Assembly (NCBI RefSeq): GCF_018448905.1
Contig: NZ_RCWA01000026.1
Coordinates: 1-64,000 of the forward strand
Direction: 5' to 3'
Origin: Photorhabdus heterorhabditis
GTDB lineage: Bacteria > Pseudomonadota > Gammaproteobacteria > Enterobacterales > Enterobacteriaceae
DNA length: 64,000 nt
Positions 1 to 12,099 of this stretch are shown one piece after another. Under the pieces are notes generated by a model. That model did no database searches, had not been told where the DNA came from, and worked only from the letters and a program-made list of their open reading frames with translations. How positions within the stretch are numbered: the stretch's first letter is position 1; each line of letters starts with the position of its first letter. Made by a program: the position numbers and the translations under genes.

Positions 1-17
1 CAGATTGTCTGATTAAT

Positions 18-29
18 TGTTAAAGAGCA
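18..29 (-). promoter_or_regulatory. boxA antitermination element of an rRNA leader
   Basis: On the minus strand this reads TGCTCTTTAACA, the rRNA boxA core that loads the Nus antitermination complex. It is followed toward position 1 by the usual ATCAGACAATCTG leader sequence. An rRNA operon therefore starts just left of the window and runs leftward, away from oriC. This matches the rrn operon next to hsrA in E. coli. Confidence 0.88.
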
Positions 30-71
30 GGCCACCTTAAAATTTGATATTCTCGGTCAGCCGGGCTGCGT

Positions 72-99
72 ATATTACGCTTTTTGCCCGCAGAGTCAA
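72..99 (-). promoter_or_regulatory. rRNA operon promoter P2
   Basis: Minus-strand -35 TTGACT (94-99) and -10 TAATAT (72-77) are separated by 16 bp, and CTCTG follows the -35 as in E. coli rrn P2 promoters. It lies about 95 bp downstream of P1 and upstream of boxA, which is the standard tandem rrn layout. Confidence 0.85.
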
Positions 100-167
100 G
101 CGCTTATTTGCGCTCCCCTGCCCAACCTCACACGTTTTCTCAGCGTTGTGTCGGTCAGTGGTGGCGC

Positions 168-195
168 ATTATAGGGCGTTCTTCGGCGCTGGCAA
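168..195 (-). promoter_or_regulatory. rRNA operon promoter P1
   Basis: Minus-strand -35 TTGCCA (190-195), a 16-bp spacer and -10 TATAAT (168-173) are followed by the discriminator GCGCCACCACTGAC. That discriminator is the signature of growth-rate and ppGpp controlled rrn P1 promoters. The AT-rich stretch upstream (200-260) would hold the UP element and Fis sites; I did not resolve individual Fis sites. The remainder to 489 shows only the promoter region of hsrA. Confidence 0.88.
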
Positions 196-489
196 GTGTT
201 TATTTGAAAAAAGTTAACGACCGCGGTTTTTTTCAACAAATTTTGTATTTTTGGGAGTTTTTTATACAAAAACGGATGTTATCGACAGTAATTATTCTCA
301 AATTTCAAAATAGCTGCCAGTAATGGTCGTCTCTACTAGCAATTTAAAGAGCAAAAAAAAGCTTCCCAGAAAAACCTTTCTTAATTCTTTTCGCTGAAAA
401 AATCGGACAACAGAGAATGATCTTATATAGTAATGTGTTAGATTAATATCTAATCAAATACTGGTTAGATAAATAAGCAGGATTATTTA

Positions 490-1881
490 ATGGTAAAAAC
501 CGCTCGTAATATGGCGGGGCTACCCTGGATTGCCGCAATAGCTTTCTTTATGCAAGCTTTAGATGCAACAATTCTCAATACAGCATTGCCCGCTATTGCT
601 GAAAGCCTCGAACATTCCCCCCTAGCGATGCAATCTGCTGTTGTTAGCTATACTCTGACTGTAGCCTTACTAATTCCAGTCAGTGGCTGGTTAGCTGATC
701 GTTTCGGTACCCGGCGGATTTTTATTCTTGCTGTATCCTTGTTTTCTTTAGGCTCCCTTGCCTGTGCTTTATCAGGCAATTTAGCTTTTCTGGTGGTTTC
801 CCGGGTAATTCAGGGAATTGGTGGTGCAATGATGATGCCTGTTGCTCGTCTTGCTTTATTACGCGCATATCCACGTAGTGAACTTTTACCCGTTCTGAAT
901 TTTGTCACTATGCCGGGATTAGTAGGGCCTATTCTCGGTCCTATGCTTGGTGGATTATTAGTAACTTATGCCACCTGGCACTGGATATTTATTATCAATA
1001 TTCCAATCGGTTTATTGGGGATTATTTATGCTAAAAAGCATATGCCTAATTTCGCAATGCCAAAACGTTCATTTGACTTTTCCGGTTTCATACTTTTCGG
1101 ACTGAGTTTAGTCATGATTTCTGTCAGTTTGGATTTACTAGGAGAAAGTTCATTACCAAGTTACATACCACTCACAGCCATGATTGGTGGTTTTATAATG
1201 TTATTTGGCTACTTGATACATGCTAGAAAACACTCCCAGCCACTAATCAGTTTGAACTTATTTCGTACCCGCACATTTTCTATCGGTATCATCGGTAATA
1301 TCGTTACACGCTTGGGAACTGGATGTATTCCTTTTCTGATGCCTTTAATGTTACAAGTCGGATTTGGTTATCCAGCAGTCATTGCCGGGATGATGATGGC
1401 ACCAATAGCTATCGGTTCCATTATTGCTAAGTCTTTTGTGACTAACGTACTGACTCGCTTTGGTTATCGAAAGACCCTAGTTAGTATAACAGTCATTATC
1501 GGCCTGATAATTTCTCAATTTTCACTACAATCACCAGAAATATCCGTTGTTCTTTTAGTTATTCCGCTATTTTTACTGGGTATGGCTGTATCTATTCAGT
1601 TTACTTCAATGAATACTATCACGCTGGCTGATCTGACCAATAATAATGCTAGCTCAGGAAATAGTTTATTAGCTGTAACTCAGCAGTTATCTATTAGTTT
1701 CGGTGTTGCAGTAAGCGCCGCTATTCTCCGTTTCTATGATTCTATGCCTTATGGAACAACAGTTGATCACTTCCATAACACTTTTATCGCTGTAGGAATA
1801 ATGACTTTACTCTCTTCTTCCACCTTCCTGTTATTACATAAGGAAGATGGAGATAATCTAGTTAAGAAAAAGAGCACTTAA
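490..1881 (+). CDS. hsrA: MFS multidrug-type transporter HsrA
   Basis: Inner-membrane major facilitator of the DHA2 (14-helix drug:H+ antiporter) family, 463 residues, near the E. coli HsrA (YieO) length. Visible motifs are the antiporter motif in helix 1 ([14 protein letters not shown], near residue 25), the loop 2-3 motif A ([13 protein letters not shown], near 67), and the motif C-like [13 protein letters not shown] near 145. The start ATG has an AGGA ribosome binding site upstream. The gene converges on rbsR with a 4-nt overlap of the two 3' ends. It sits between rrn and rbsR exactly as in E. coli. Physiological substrates are not evident from the sequence. Confidence 0.9.
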   Translation: MVKTARNMAGLPWIAAIAFFMQALDATILNTALPAIAESLEHSPLAMQSAVVSYTLTVALLIPVSGWLADRFGTRRIFILAVSLFSLGSLACALSGNLAFLVVSRVIQGIGGAMMMPVARLALLRAYPRSELLPVLNFVTMPGLVGPILGPMLGGLLVTYATWHWIFIINIPIGLLGIIYAKKHMPNFAMPKRSFDFSGFILFGLSLVMISVSLDLLGESSLPSYIPLTAMIGGFIMLFGYLIHARKHSQPLISLNLFRTRTFSIGIIGNIVTRLGTGCIPFLMPLMLQVGFGYPAVIAGMMMAPIAIGSIIAKSFVTNVLTRFGYRKTLVSITVIIGLIISQFSLQSPEISVVLLVIPLFLLGMAVSIQFTSMNTITLADLTNNNASSGNSLLAVTQQLSISFGVAVSAAILRFYDSMPYGTTVDHFHNTFIAVGIMTLLSSSTFLLLHKEDGDNLVKKKST

Positions 1882-2879
1882 GCGCGGAAAACTGAGTTAC
1901 GCTCAATTAATGTTGGAGTTAATACTAACAATTTAGGATCACTTTCCGGATTACTCATCCGATAAAGCAAAGTATCAATAGCTAATTTCCCCAGTTCATC
2001 TTTCGGCTGATGAATGGTTGTCAAAGGTGGGATCATATAAGGGGCAAGATCGATATCATCATACCCAATGATGGAAATATCATTTGGCACAGAAAGCCCA
2101 GCTTGGTAAATAGCCTGACAAGCGCCAATAGCCATTGCATCATTACCAGCAAAAACAGCTTCTGGGGGTTCTGGATGCTGCAACAACTTCTGCATTGATT
2201 CAAAACCACCAGCAAACTCAAAATCACTGTAAATTTCATATCCGTCAGGAATAACAAAGCCAGCGTTTACCATTGCCTTTCTATACCCTTCCAATCGATG
2301 GCGGGCAGGAGTTTTATCTTGTGGACCTGCAATACAGGCTATTTTTTTAAAACCACAGCTAATAAGATGATTAGTCGCCATTTCACCCCCCAACAAGGAG
2401 TTATCCTGGATAATATCGCCAATAATATCAAATGGAGACCAGTCCATCATAACCATTGGTAAAGGAGGATAACGACGCAAAACCTCGCAGGAAGTGCATT
2501 GGTTTTCAGTACACATGATAAGCAATCCATCTACCCGTTTTTGCAACAGAGTTTCCATGCTGTGGTCCATTCGTTTGATATCACCTTCTGTATTACACAG
2601 AATAAGACTGTAACCACGTTCATAACAGCTTCGTTCCACCCCTCTTACAATTTCAGCATAAAAAGGGTTATTACTGGTTGTTACCAGCATACCAATGGTC
2701 TTGGTTTGCTTGATTTTGAGACTTCGGGCAAGCGCCGATGGCGTGTAATTCAGTTGAACAATCGCATCATTAACTTTCTTTTTTACACCATCACTGACAT
2801 AACGGTTATTGTTAATAACATGAGACACAGTTGATGTAGAAACACCCGCAAAGCGAGCAACATCTTTGATTGTAGCCAC
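1878..2879 (-). CDS. rbsR: ribose operon repressor RbsR (LacI family)
   Basis: LacI/GalR-type repressor, 333 residues. The N-terminal helix-turn-helix and hinge ([20 protein letters not shown], then [15 protein letters not shown]) occupy about residues 1-62. A periplasmic-binding-protein-like ribose sensor domain follows. It is the last gene of the rbs operon, 2 nt after rbsK, so it is cotranscribed and autoregulated. Its probable operators are the two CGAAACGTTTCG palindromes upstream of rbsD. Ribose binding would release the operator. Confidence 0.95.
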   Translation of the reverse strand: MATIKDVARFAGVSTSTVSHVINNNRYVSDGVKKKVNDAIVQLNYTPSALARSLKIKQTKTIGMLVTTSNNPFYAEIVRGVERSCYERGYSLILCNTEGDIKRMDHSMETLLQKRVDGLLIMCTENQCTSCEVLRRYPPLPMVMMDWSPFDIIGDIIQDNSLLGGEMATNHLISCGFKKIACIAGPQDKTPARHRLEGYRKAMVNAGFVIPDGYEIYSDFEFAGGFESMQKLLQHPEPPEAVFAGNDAMAIGACQAIYQAGLSVPNDISIIGYDDIDLAPYMIPPLTTIHQPKDELGKLAIDTLLYRMSNPESDPKLLVLTPTLIERNSVFRA

Positions 2880-2881
2880 TG

Positions 2882-3811
2882 TTAGTCCTGTTCAGTTAAA
2901 AAAATATCAATTTCATTTCGCCATGGAATAGATGGTTGAGCTCCCTGACGGGTTACTGCTATTGCAGCAGCAGAATGGGCAAATCGTACAGCAGATAACA
3001 TCTCTTTTCCTTCCAATAATGCCGTCACCAATGCACCATTAAAAGTATCTCCTGCCGCAATAGTATCTACAACTTTAACTTTAAGTCCCGGAACATGTTT
3101 TCCGTTCTGACCTTTCTCACTCAACCATGCTCCACGGCTACCCAATGTAATAATTACCGTTTCAATACCTTTACTATGTAATACTTGAGCCGCTTTTTCT
3201 GCATCAGAATTATCTTTTACTGTAATTCCGGTCAGATATTCAGCTTCAGTTTCATTCGGCGTAATAATATCCACCAAAGAGAGCAACTGATCAGATAATT
3301 TTTGTGCTGGTGCAGGATTTAGTATGACTTTCGTATTATTCTGTTTAGCTGTCTCTGCCGCAAGTTGTACCGTTTCCAATGGTGATTCAAGTTGTATTAA
3401 TAATGCATCTGCCTCTTTGATAATATTTTGGTAACGATGAAAATATTCTGGTGTTAATGCAGCATTGGCCCCTGCATTGATGCCAATAACATTTTCACCT
3501 TGTTGATTTACAAGAATTAACGCTACACCTGTTGTTTCCCCTTCAATAGCTTCAATGCCGGAGATTTTAATATTATCCATTGCTAATTGTTGGCAAATAC
3601 GGGAACCAATATCATCCTGACCTACACAAGCAATAAATGTAATGTCTGCGCCACTGCGACTTGCAGCTACAGCCTGGTTAGCACCTTTACCACCAAAAGC
3701 AATCTGATATTGTTTCCCGATCACCGTTTCACCCGGACGAGGGAATGATTCAAGGTTTAATATATGGTCAGCATTGATGCTGCCAACCACTGCAAGTTTT
3801 GCTGTACTCAT
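2882..3811 (-). CDS. rbsK: ribokinase
   Basis: PfkB-family sugar kinase, 309 residues, that phosphorylates D-ribose to ribose 5-phosphate in the cytoplasm, the first step after uptake. The substrate loop [13 protein letters not shown] lies near residues 41-53. The ATP/anion-hole motif [13 protein letters not shown] carries the catalytic base Asp255 (counted in this sequence), the same number as in the E. coli enzyme. It follows rbsB by 58 nt and precedes rbsR by 2 nt. Confidence 0.96.
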   Translation of the reverse strand: MSTAKLAVVGSINADHILNLESFPRPGETVIGKQYQIAFGGKGANQAVAASRSGADITFIACVGQDDIGSRICQQLAMDNIKISGIEAIEGETTGVALILVNQQGENVIGINAGANAALTPEYFHRYQNIIKEADALLIQLESPLETVQLAAETAKQNNTKVILNPAPAQKLSDQLLSLVDIITPNETEAEYLTGITVKDNSDAEKAAQVLHSKGIETVIITLGSRGAWLSEKGQNGKHVPGLKVKVVDTIAAGDTFNGALVTALLEGKEMLSAVRFAHSAAAIAVTRQGAQPSIPWRNEIDIFLTEQD

Positions 3812-3869
3812 TCTTAATCCTTTTCCATCATGCCACTACTATTAATAGCAATGGCACAGTCACATTGGC

Positions 3870-4760
3870 TTATTTTTTAATAACTAACTCCAACTCCACA
3901 GGAATGATGGCATCAACTTTTTCACCTTTCAGCACCTTATCTGCGGTCTGAATACCAATAATACCAATCTGATCAGGACGCTGAGCGATCGTTGCTCCTA
4001 GTTTTCCAGCTTGAACAGCTTTGATACCATCTTCAGTACCATCAAAACCAACAACTAATACATCACTTTTCCCTGCCGTCTGCAAAGCACGCAGAGCACC
4101 CAACGCCATTTCATCATTTTGAGCAAACACAGCTTGCACATCTGGATGAGCTGTCAGTAAATTCTGCATAACGTTCAAGCCTTTTGTACGGTCAAAATCA
4201 GCAGGCTGACTAGTCAGCACATTAAATTTATGCTCTTGTGCTACTTTATTAAATCCTTCGCCACGTTCACGGGCAGCAGATGTGCCAGTAATACCTTCCA
4301 ACTGAATAATTTGTGCTCCATTCCCTAGTTTTTCAGCAATGAAATTGCCCACTATTTTACCCCCCCGTCGGTTATCAGAAGCAATATGGCTAGCAACGCT
4401 ACCTTTATTCGCCATCCGATCGAGAGTAATTACCGGAATTTTCGCATTGTTAGCCATGATAATGGCATTACCTACAGCATCAGAATCAGCTGGGTTAATT
4501 AACATCAATTTCGTGCCACGTACCGTTAGATCCTGAACATTGGCCAATTCTTTTGCGGGATTATCCTGAGAATCCAAGACAATCAAATTATAACCCAGCT
4601 TATTTGCTTCTTTTTGAGCACTATCTTTCATGGTGACAAAAAATGGATTATTCAGTGTAGAAATGACCAACGCGATAGTGTCTTTTGCTAGGGCGTTAGC
4701 ACTCATAGTCGCACTTAGTGCAACAACAGATAAAATAGCTGCCAATTTCTTCATTTTCAT
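3870..4760 (-). CDS. rbsB: periplasmic ribose-binding protein RbsB
   Basis: Solute-binding protein of the ribose ABC importer, 296 residues, the same length as E. coli RbsB. It has a clear Sec signal peptide: MKMKK, a hydrophobic stretch, and a cleavage site after ALA near residue 25, giving mature [10 protein letters not shown]. Ribose-contacting landmarks such as [12 protein letters not shown] and [10 protein letters not shown] are conserved. It is encoded between rbsC (26-nt gap) and rbsK, and in relatives also feeds the Trg chemoreceptor. Confidence 0.96.
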   Translation of the reverse strand: MKMKKLAAILSVVALSATMSANALAKDTIALVISTLNNPFFVTMKDSAQKEANKLGYNLIVLDSQDNPAKELANVQDLTVRGTKLMLINPADSDAVGNAIIMANNAKIPVITLDRMANKGSVASHIASDNRRGGKIVGNFIAEKLGNGAQIIQLEGITGTSAARERGEGFNKVAQEHKFNVLTSQPADFDRTKGLNVMQNLLTAHPDVQAVFAQNDEMALGALRALQTAGKSDVLVVGFDGTEDGIKAVQAGKLGATIAQRPDQIGIIGIQTADKVLKGEKVDAIIPVELELVIKK

Positions 4761-4786
4761 TGTGTTATTTCCTGTAGAGGATAAGG

Positions 4787-5758
4787 TTATTTACTATTTT
4801 TGTTATCAATCAGAACTGCCAACAATATTACAACTGCTTTAACGATCATCTGGTAGTTAGAAGAAATACCTAATAAGTTTAAGCCATTATTTAAAAAACC
4901 GAGGATCAGCGCACCAATTAGAGTACCAACAATTAACCCCTTACCACCTGCCAGACGGGTTCCTCCTAATACTACGGCAGCAATCGCATCTAGTTCATAA
5001 CCATTCCCTGCCATTGGCTGGGCAGAAGAGAGACGGGCTACCTCAATAATACTTGCCAGTGCAGTCAGTAAACCACATAAGGAATAAACAATAATCTTGA
5101 TTTTATCGATGCTGATACCGGACAAACGAGTAGCTGATTCATTACCGCCTAAAGCATAAATATAACGGCCCAAACGGGTATGGTGTAAGATGTACCAAGC
5201 AATAACAAAAACTATCAACATCAACCATACTGGAGTAGGGATACCCAATGGACGACCAATACCAAACCAGCTAAATAGATCTGCATTATCACTGAATCCT
5301 GTATTTATCGGGCTACCATCAGTATAGACGCGAGTTATTCCACGAAGTAATAACATCATGACCAGAGTAGCAATAAAGGCTTGTACCTTACCTTTAGCAA
5401 TAATTACTCCTGTACCAGCACCGATCGCAGCACCTAAAGCTAAAGCACCGACTATAGCCACCAATGCATTAACTTCCATTCCAACCAGCGAAGCTGCTAC
5501 TGCACCTGTTAACGCAAGCAATGAACCAACAGACAAATCAATACCCGATGTCAGAATAACTAGCGTCATCCCAACAGCCATAATGGCGTTAACCGATGTC
5601 TGTTGCAGAATGTTAAACAAATTATTTAAAGTGAAAAAATTCGGACTAAGAGAGGAAACTACTGCTATAAGTGCTAACAACGCAATCAGTGATTTTTGCT
5701 CCAGCAGCCATTCTTTAGTAAACCAACGTTTAGATGTCGGTGATACATTAGAATTCAT
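4787..5758 (-). CDS. rbsC: ribose ABC transporter permease RbsC
   Basis: Inner-membrane permease of the ribose importer, 323 residues, mostly hydrophobic with about ten predicted membrane segments. It carries the family signature [20 protein letters not shown]-like stretch near residues 62-82 (seen here as [20 protein letters not shown]). It begins 6 nt after the rbsA stop and precedes rbsB, the standard rbsDACBKR order. Confidence 0.95.
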   Translation of the reverse strand: MNSNVSPTSKRWFTKEWLLEQKSLIALLALIAVVSSLSPNFFTLNNLFNILQQTSVNAIMAVGMTLVILTSGIDLSVGSLLALTGAVAASLVGMEVNALVAIVGALALGAAIGAGTGVIIAKGKVQAFIATLVMMLLLRGITRVYTDGSPINTGFSDNADLFSWFGIGRPLGIPTPVWLMLIVFVIAWYILHHTRLGRYIYALGGNESATRLSGISIDKIKIIVYSLCGLLTALASIIEVARLSSAQPMAGNGYELDAIAAVVLGGTRLAGGKGLIVGTLIGALILGFLNNGLNLLGISSNYQMIVKAVVILLAVLIDNKNSK

Positions 5759-5764
5759 ACTGAA

Positions 5765-7270
5765 TTACTCCTGAATCACATCATATTGTTTGCCAACAGC
5801 TGCCGCCATTAAAGCTTCTTGAGTTGCTTGCTCAGCAAGGAATTCTCCGCTGATATGACCTTCATACATGACCAAAATTCGGTCACTGATTCCTATCACT
5901 TCCGGCATCTCAGAAGAAACGAGTATGATGCTCAAACCTTCTTTTTTGAACTGATTAATTAGCTGATAAATTTCTTTTTTTGCACCAACATCTACACCTC
6001 GAGTAGGCTCATCCAAGATAAGAACTTTTGGTCTGGTCATTAATCCACGAGCAATTGCCACTTTTTGCTGATTACCACCAGAAAGTAGACCAACGGTCTG
6101 TTCCATTGAAGGCGTTTTAATATTAAACAACTTAATAAAGTTACTAACTGCTTTCCGCTCTTCTTTATGATTCAGACCACCTAATTTGTTACTGAAATAA
6201 CGTAAGGCAGTCAGAGACATATTATCTTTAACTGACATTTCCAAAATTAAGCCATCACGCTTCCGATCTTCTGAAATATAAACAATCCCATAAGCTAACG
6301 CATCCTGAGGGTTACGAGTTATAACGGGATTCCCATCCAAAGCAATCCTCCCTTGCGTTTTTGGCAATGCGCCATAAATAATTCTCATCAATTCCGTGCG
6401 GCCTGCCCCCATCAACCCCGATATACCCAGAATTTCCCCACTATAAAGGGAAAAACTGACATTTCTCACACCGGGACCAGAAATTTTTTCAACTTTGAGC
6501 CGTTTCTTACCACGAGGTAAATTCAGGTGGGGATATTGATCTTCCAATTTTCGACCAACCATCATTTCAATTAAGTCGTCTTCTTTTAATTCCTTTACCT
6601 GTTTTTCACTAATAAATTGCCCATCACGGAATACCGTAACATCATCACATATTTCAAAAATATCTTTCAATCGATGGGATATATAAACAATACCGCATCC
6701 CTGGAATTTCAGTTCATGTATCACTCTGAACAATGATTCGGTTTCTGTATCAGTCAGTGCATCTGTTGGCTCATCCATAATGATAACTTTGGATTCAAAA
6801 CTCAGTACTTTGGCTATTTCAACCATTTGCTGCCCACCGATAGAAAGTTCAGCTACCCGCCGGTGACTGCTATAACTCAGATTCAACTTTCTCAAAAGGC
6901 GATCAGCTTCCTGATACATTTTCCTCCAGTCAATGGTACCGAATTTATTAACAAATTCGCGTCCCAGAAAAATATTTTCAGCAATGGTCATTTGAGGAAT
7001 AAGATTTAATTCTTGATGGATAATTCCGATACCTGCCTCCTGAGAGGATCTAGGACTAGAAAAAGTCACTTCTTTGCCCAAATAATGAATCACTCCTGTA
7101 TCTCTGGTATATATCCCAGTCAATACTTTCATCATTGTGGATTTACCTGCACCATTCTCCCCTACCAATGCCATAACTTTGCCCGGGTAAACACGTAATG
7201 CCGCGTCGGATAATGCTTTGACACCAGGAAAGGATTTACCAATTCCTTTTAGTTCTAGTACAGGTTGCAT
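5765..7270 (-). CDS. rbsA: ribose ABC transporter ATP-binding protein RbsA
   Basis: Twin-ABC ATPase energising ribose uptake, 501 residues from the ATG at 7270, the same length as E. coli RbsA. A GTG two codons upstream is also in frame, but GAGG is well spaced for the ATG. The first domain has Walker [10 protein letters not shown] and Walker [12 protein letters not shown]. The second domain has a degenerate Walker A (GLMGAGRTE) typical of sugar ABC twins, plus the signature [15 protein letters not shown] and [12 protein letters not shown]. It lies 7 nt after rbsD. Confidence 0.95.
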   Translation of the reverse strand: MQPVLELKGIGKSFPGVKALSDAALRVYPGKVMALVGENGAGKSTMMKVLTGIYTRDTGVIHYLGKEVTFSSPRSSQEAGIGIIHQELNLIPQMTIAENIFLGREFVNKFGTIDWRKMYQEADRLLRKLNLSYSSHRRVAELSIGGQQMVEIAKVLSFESKVIIMDEPTDALTDTETESLFRVIHELKFQGCGIVYISHRLKDIFEICDDVTVFRDGQFISEKQVKELKEDDLIEMMVGRKLEDQYPHLNLPRGKKRLKVEKISGPGVRNVSFSLYSGEILGISGLMGAGRTELMRIIYGALPKTQGRIALDGNPVITRNPQDALAYGIVYISEDRKRDGLILEMSVKDNMSLTALRYFSNKLGGLNHKEERKAVSNFIKLFNIKTPSMEQTVGLLSGGNQQKVAIARGLMTRPKVLILDEPTRGVDVGAKKEIYQLINQFKKEGLSIILVSSEMPEVIGISDRILVMYEGHISGEFLAEQATQEALMAAAVGKQYDVIQE

Positions 7271-7277
7271 AACCACC

Positions 7278-7697
7278 TCAGAAAGTTACACCAGCACAAA
7301 GGATAATATTGGCATAAGGAGAATTTTCTCCGGTACGAATCACCGCTCGGCTATGTTCCATTTTCTCTTTTAATGTATTATGACTAATATATTCTATAGT
7401 GATTGAATTCCCTTGCTGTTTCTCAAGCTCTTTAATTTGATCCAATATTAATTGATGAATCAAAGGATTATGGCTAATGATCTCCTCTGCTAAAAATGCA
7501 GCTTCAACCTGCATTTCCTGAGTAACGACTTTGAGAACAGATATAAAACAGGGAATCCCCTGGGTTAGCGCTAAATCAATCCGCTGGGCTGAAGAAGGAA
7601 TTGGTAATCCAGCATCACCAATTGTAATCTGGTCAGTATGCCCCAGCCGAGAAATGACGGCTGAAATTTCAGAATTAAGCAATACACCTTTTTTCAT
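7278..7697 (-). CDS. rbsD: D-ribose pyranase RbsD
   Basis: First gene of the ribose operon, 139 residues as in E. coli. The enzyme interconverts beta-pyranose and beta-furanose forms of ribose so that RbsK receives its substrate. The family N-terminus [20 protein letters not shown] contains the catalytic His (H20 here) and is followed by DAGLPIP. The C-terminus ends in [11 protein letters not shown]. The start is 11 nt from the proximal RbsR palindrome. Confidence 0.95.
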   Translation of the reverse strand: MKKGVLLNSEISAVISRLGHTDQITIGDAGLPIPSSAQRIDLALTQGIPCFISVLKVVTQEMQVEAAFLAEEIISHNPLIHQLILDQIKELEKQQGNSITIEYISHNTLKEKMEHSRAVIRTGENSPYANIILCAGVTF

Positions 7698-7707
7698 TTT
7701 TATTCCA

Positions 7708-7727
7708 TTAGCGAAACGTTTCGCTAA
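7708..7727. promoter_or_regulatory. RbsR operator, promoter-proximal
   Basis: A perfect 20-bp palindrome with core GCGAAACGTTTCGC, 11 bp upstream of the rbsD start. The core is the standard LacI/GalR-family half-site arrangement with a central CG step. RbsR encoded in the same operon is the obvious ligand. Confidence 0.85.
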
Positions 7728-7790
7728 TTAAGCAATATAGAAAGTAACATTTAAAATGCAACATTATTGATACAAAAGTGTGATCGTCAT

Positions 7791-7802
7791 CGAAACGTTT
7801 CG
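7791..7802. promoter_or_regulatory. RbsR operator, distal
   Basis: A second perfect CGAAACGTTTCG palindrome, about 79 bp (centre to centre) from the proximal operator. The spacing is near 7.5 helical turns, which would allow a loop. It lies between the divergent rbsD and ravA starts, so it could also affect ravA. The flanks match the proximal site on one side only (GCTAAT). Confidence 0.75.
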
Positions 7803-7973
7803 CTAATAAAAAAACAAAAAATAAACGTTAACTTATTGAATATTTGACGCTGAATCGATTTTTAAGGTAAATATTATCTTCATCAATAAATGATGACTAA
7901 AACCTATGATTAAGACTTATTTCACATATAGCTAATAATTTATTTAACCTCGTAGATAACATTGGTATGGATT

Positions 7974-9473
7974 ATGCAAATAGCAGAAAAAATAGCTTGT
8001 TTAAGTAACTATCTGGAAAGTGGCCTGTATGAAAGACAACAGGCTATTCGTTTATGTTTGCTAGCCGCATTGTGTGGGGAAAGTGTTTTTCTACTTGGTC
8101 CTCCAGGAATCGCTAAAAGTCTAATCGCCCGCCGATTAAAATTTGCATTTCATGATGCCAGAGCATTTGAATATCTGATGACCCGTTTCTCTACTCCTGA
8201 AGAAATTTTCGGACCTCTTTCTATCCAAGCGTTGAAAGAAGAAGGACGTTATCAACGCCTAACTGCCGGCTATTTACCTGAAACTGAAATTGTTTTTCTT
8301 GATGAGGTATGGAAAGCTGGCCCAGCAATTCTTAATACCTTGCTGACGGCAATTAATGAAAGAAAATTCAGAAACGGGGATATCGAAGAAAAAATTCCAA
8401 TGAGGTTACTGGTAACAGCCTCCAATGAATTACCTGAAGCAGATAGTAGCCTTGAAGCTCTTTATGACCGAATGCTAATCCGTATTTGGTTGGATAAAAT
8501 TCAGGAAAAACAGAATTTCCGAGCATTACTCATTAACCACAAAAATGAAATTGATAATCCTGTCCCTGAAAACATTCAGATAACAAGTGAAGAATTTCAC
8601 CAATGGCAAAATGAGATTAATAGAATAACTCTGCCAGATAGTTGTTTTGATATTATCTACCAACTACGTCAACAACTCGATATGACAGAACACTCACCTT
8701 ACGTTTCAGATCGACGCTGGAAGAAAGCAATTCATTTATTACAAGCCAGTGCTTTCTTTAATGGTAGAAAGGAAATATCACCGCTTGATTTAATATTACT
8801 AAAAGATTGTTTATGGCATGATCTTAACTCTTTCAAACTGTTGCCTCAATATTTAAATACTCTAATAACCGAGCAGGCATATCAGCAAAGAATATTATCT
8901 CAGAAAATTGATTCACTTCATCATCAATGGATTCAGGTCCTTCAGGATAAAAACAATCAGCAAGCATTCCAGATAGGAAAAAAAATCCGTCTGTTTGGGC
9001 ACAAAACACAATATTCTCTACCCGATCATATCAATGAAGAGAAATTGACTTTATTTCTGCATACACCTCTTTATATCCATGATATTCAGGTCAATTTCAT
9101 TGAAATAGAAAAAAAGACTCTGAATGTCTGGATAAAAAAAGGTGGAGAATTACCAGTTCGCCTGAACAGTATTGGTTTTCCACAAAGCATAACAGCCGAA
9201 ATTAATTCAGCATACCAGATAGAAATTTTCGATATTAGCCGTCGTTCATCCACTTTATATTTACCAGATAGCCAACACCAACAAAATGAAAAAAACAGCG
9301 AGTGGCAAGAGAGATTGGAAAAAATTAATCAAGAAATTTACCAACAACGCCAATTACTTAACCAACATAAACCATGCCTGTTTATTGAAAGTCATTGGCT
9401 TAATGCGATAGAAAAAAGCTTTATCCAACTAACAGATAAAGTAAACCAACTGAAAATAAAAATGAGAAACTAA
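7974..9473 (+). CDS. ravA: MoxR-family AAA+ ATPase RavA
   Basis: Cytoplasmic AAA+ ATPase, 499 residues from the ATG at 7974, aligning with the E. coli RavA start; an upstream TTG at 7962 is in frame but unneeded. Walker A GPPGIAKS is at residues 42-49 and Walker B IVFLDEVW follows. The LARA domain and coiled C-terminal part follow. In E. coli RavA forms hexamers, works with ViaA, and binds the lysine decarboxylase LdcI. viaA follows after 4 nt. The kup gene that separates ravA from rbsD in E. coli is not present here. Confidence 0.93.
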   Translation: MQIAEKIACLSNYLESGLYERQQAIRLCLLAALCGESVFLLGPPGIAKSLIARRLKFAFHDARAFEYLMTRFSTPEEIFGPLSIQALKEEGRYQRLTAGYLPETEIVFLDEVWKAGPAILNTLLTAINERKFRNGDIEEKIPMRLLVTASNELPEADSSLEALYDRMLIRIWLDKIQEKQNFRALLINHKNEIDNPVPENIQITSEEFHQWQNEINRITLPDSCFDIIYQLRQQLDMTEHSPYVSDRRWKKAIHLLQASAFFNGRKEISPLDLILLKDCLWHDLNSFKLLPQYLNTLITEQAYQQRILSQKIDSLHHQWIQVLQDKNNQQAFQIGKKIRLFGHKTQYSLPDHINEEKLTLFLHTPLYIHDIQVNFIEIEKKTLNVWIKKGGELPVRLNSIGFPQSITAEINSAYQIEIFDISRRSSTLYLPDSQHQQNEKNSEWQERLEKINQEIYQQRQLLNQHKPCLFIESHWLNAIEKSFIQLTDKVNQLKIKMRN

Positions 9474-9477
9474 TTAA

Positions 9478-10935
9478 ATGATTAGCTTAACAACCCTTGA
9501 TCTTTTATTGTCAGTAAACGAAGGTGAACTGATAGAGGAAATCGTACTAATCCTCTTGGCTTCACCTCAGTTGGCTATCTTTTTTGAAAAATATCCTCGC
9601 TTGAAACGTGCATTGTTGAAAGACATTCCCGGCTGGAAACAAGATTTACAACAGAGGATCAAAGAAGCATTAATTCCTGCGACTCTGGCAGAAGAATTTC
9701 AGTTATACCAGCAATTACTGCCTGTCAGCACAGATAATTTTTACCTTAAACTCCCCGAAATTCTCAAAACGCTGAGCCGAATTAAATCACCTTTTTATGC
9801 AGAAGCCCAGAAGCTGGCAACTAATGCTATTGATCATTCAAATACACTGCAAACTTTGTTTATTCAACAATGGCGACTCAATTTGATACTGCAAACCACA
9901 AACTTCCACAAAGAGTTATTGGAACAAGAAAAAGAACAATTATTAGCGGAACTGGAACAGAGGCTGACACTCAGTGGTAATCTCGACCCCATTTTCAGTA
10001 AAAATGACAGAGCAGCAGGACGGTTATGGGATATGAGTAAAAGTCAGATAAATCATTCCCGAAATGATACACAGTTATTGATTCATTATAGTGAGTTTCT
10101 TCGCCAACAACCTGAACTGGAAAAACTGGCTCAATTACTTGGGCGCAGTCAATCTGCAAAATCAAAACTACAGGAAAGCCATCTTCTCGAACCATTTACC
10201 ACAATTGAACGAATACCATTTACCATTCCTGAACAGGTAAATGGTATAGGGCAAAGTGATGATATTTTGCGGTTGTTACCGACAGAATTGGCGATATTGG
10301 GAATCGAAGATCTAGAGTATGAATTTTATCGCAGATTGGTAGAAAAGCGTCTACTAACTTATCAATTACAAGGCGATAGTTGGAAACAAAAAACAACATT
10401 ACGGTCAGTCACTCACTACAGCCAAGAAGAAGAACCTCGAGGACCATTTATTGTCTGTGTCGATACTTCAGGCTCTATGGGAGGATTCAACGAAAAATGT
10501 GCCAAAGCCTTTTGCCTCGCATTGTTACGCATTGCACTGGCTGATGATCGCAACTGCCATATCATGTTATTTGCTACAGAAGTTGTACATTATGAACTAT
10601 CTTCACCAGATGGTCTGGAACAAGCTATTCGTTTTCTTAGTCAAACTTTCAGAGGGGGAACAGATTTAGCTTCTTGCCTAACAAACACAATAGAAAAAAT
10701 GAAAGAGCAACATTGGAAAGATGCTGATGCTGTTGTTATTTCAGATTTCATTGCCCAACGTTTGCCGGACTCACTAATCCATCAGATAAAAAATCTGCAA
10801 CAGCATCAGCAACACCGCTTCCATGCGGTCTCCATGTCCCAATATGGTAAGCCCGGTATTATGCGAATATTCGATCATATCTGGCGCTTTGATACCGGAC
10901 TCAAAAGCCGTTTACTACGAAAATGGCGTCACTGA
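9478..10935 (+). CDS. viaA: von Willebrand factor A domain protein ViaA
   Basis: Partner of the RavA chaperone-like ATPase, 485 residues. The C-terminal VWA domain carries the MIDAS metal-site motif DTSGSMGG near residue 329, followed by the Thr loop ([10 protein letters not shown]) and VISDF. The N-terminal two thirds is helical. It starts 4 nt after ravA and ends 5 nt before the convergent asnA stop. In E. coli the pair has been linked to aminoglycoside sensitivity and respiratory complexes; that role here is inferred from family. Confidence 0.93.
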   Translation: MISLTTLDLLLSVNEGELIEEIVLILLASPQLAIFFEKYPRLKRALLKDIPGWKQDLQQRIKEALIPATLAEEFQLYQQLLPVSTDNFYLKLPEILKTLSRIKSPFYAEAQKLATNAIDHSNTLQTLFIQQWRLNLILQTTNFHKELLEQEKEQLLAELEQRLTLSGNLDPIFSKNDRAAGRLWDMSKSQINHSRNDTQLLIHYSEFLRQQPELEKLAQLLGRSQSAKSKLQESHLLEPFTTIERIPFTIPEQVNGIGQSDDILRLLPTELAILGIEDLEYEFYRRLVEKRLLTYQLQGDSWKQKTTLRSVTHYSQEEEPRGPFIVCVDTSGSMGGFNEKCAKAFCLALLRIALADDRNCHIMLFATEVVHYELSSPDGLEQAIRFLSQTFRGGTDLASCLTNTIEKMKEQHWKDADAVVISDFIAQRLPDSLIHQIKNLQQHQQHRFHAVSMSQYGKPGIMRIFDHIWRFDTGLKSRLLRKWRH

Positions 10936-10940
10936 GTGAA

Positions 10941-11933
10941 TCAGAGCATATCTTCCACAGCTTCGCGTACTTCAGGCGACCATATGCTACATTGAACTTG
11001 ACCAATATGTTTCATTTGCAGCAGTAACATCACCAAACGGGATTGACCAATCCCTCCACCAATTGACTGTGGCATATCGCCTTTAAGTAGCGCTTGGTGC
11101 CAGTCATATTGCAAACGATCTTCATCACCAGTCAATACCAATTGGCGTTCCAGTGTTTCTGCATCAACACGGATACCCATGGAAGAGATTTCAAAAGCAT
11201 CCTCTAGAACGGGGTTCCAAACAATGATGTCTCCGTTCAAACCAACAAAACCATCACTGTTTGGTGTTGTCCAATCATCGTAATCTGATGCACGAACATC
11301 ATGAGATTGCCCATCAGATAATTTTGCACCGATACCAATAAGGAAAACAGCGCCCAACTCTTTAGCAATAGCGCGTTCGCGTCCTTTTGCATCCAGCTCC
11401 GGATAACGGCTCAGAAGCGCTTCACTGTGAACAAAGTGAATTTGATCTGGCAGGAACGGTGCCAGACCAAACTCTTTGCTGACAGCTTTTTCTGTTTCTT
11501 TTATCGCTTCGTAGATTTTACCTACTGTCTGTTTAAGATAAGCAAGTGAGCGTTGCCCATCTCCCATCACTTTTTCCCAATCCCATTGATCAACATAAAC
11601 AGAGTGGATTGGTGTCAAGCGATCCTCATCTGGACGCAATGCTTTCATGTGAGTGTAAAGCCCTTGCTCTGGCTGGAAATCAAAACGTCCCAATGTCTTA
11701 CGTTTCCATTTAGCTAGTGAATGCACTACTTCGAAAGTTGAATCCGGTAAAGTCTTCACTTTTACCTGAACAGCTTTTTCATGGCCGGACAAGTTGTCCT
11801 GAACGCCATCCCCCAAGCAGCTCAGCATTGGCCCTTGTACTTCAATCAAACCCAATTTGCTTTCCAGCAGGCGGGAAAAGAAAGACTTCACAAAACTGAT
11901 TTGTTGCTGCTTCTCAATAAATGACTTTTTCAT
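10941..11933 (-). CDS. asnA: aspartate-ammonia ligase (asparagine synthetase A)
   Basis: ATP-dependent, ammonia-using asparagine synthetase with a class II aminoacyl-tRNA-synthetase fold. From the ATG at 11933 ([19 protein letters not shown]) it has 330 residues, the E. coli length. Longer in-frame reading to 12011 lacks homology to the family. Motif-3-like [14 protein letters not shown] is at the C-terminus, and DQWDWEKVM and [16 protein letters not shown] are conserved. It is divergent from asnC, whose product activates asnA when asparagine is scarce in E. coli. Confidence 0.95.
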   Translation of the reverse strand: MKKSFIEKQQQISFVKSFFSRLLESKLGLIEVQGPMLSCLGDGVQDNLSGHEKAVQVKVKTLPDSTFEVVHSLAKWKRKTLGRFDFQPEQGLYTHMKALRPDEDRLTPIHSVYVDQWDWEKVMGDGQRSLAYLKQTVGKIYEAIKETEKAVSKEFGLAPFLPDQIHFVHSEALLSRYPELDAKGRERAIAKELGAVFLIGIGAKLSDGQSHDVRASDYDDWTTPNSDGFVGLNGDIIVWNPVLEDAFEISSMGIRVDAETLERQLVLTGDEDRLQYDWHQALLKGDMPQSIGGGIGQSRLVMLLLQMKHIGQVQCSIWSPEVREAVEDML

Positions 11934-12099
11934 AATATTATTCTCGAATTCTCTAAATGGCCCTGATGTCCTGTTAGAAACATTAAGCAATAGAATGGGG
12001 AATAAATTCAATATACTTTAATAAAAATAGTCTTTATTGTTTAAATAATTCATTTTTTAGATGATAAAAATGATGATTCAATAAAAAACGAGGTTAGAA

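Noticed and set aside
7962-7973. Upstream TTG start for ravA
   Set aside because: The ATG at 7974 aligns with the known RavA N-terminus and gives the family length.
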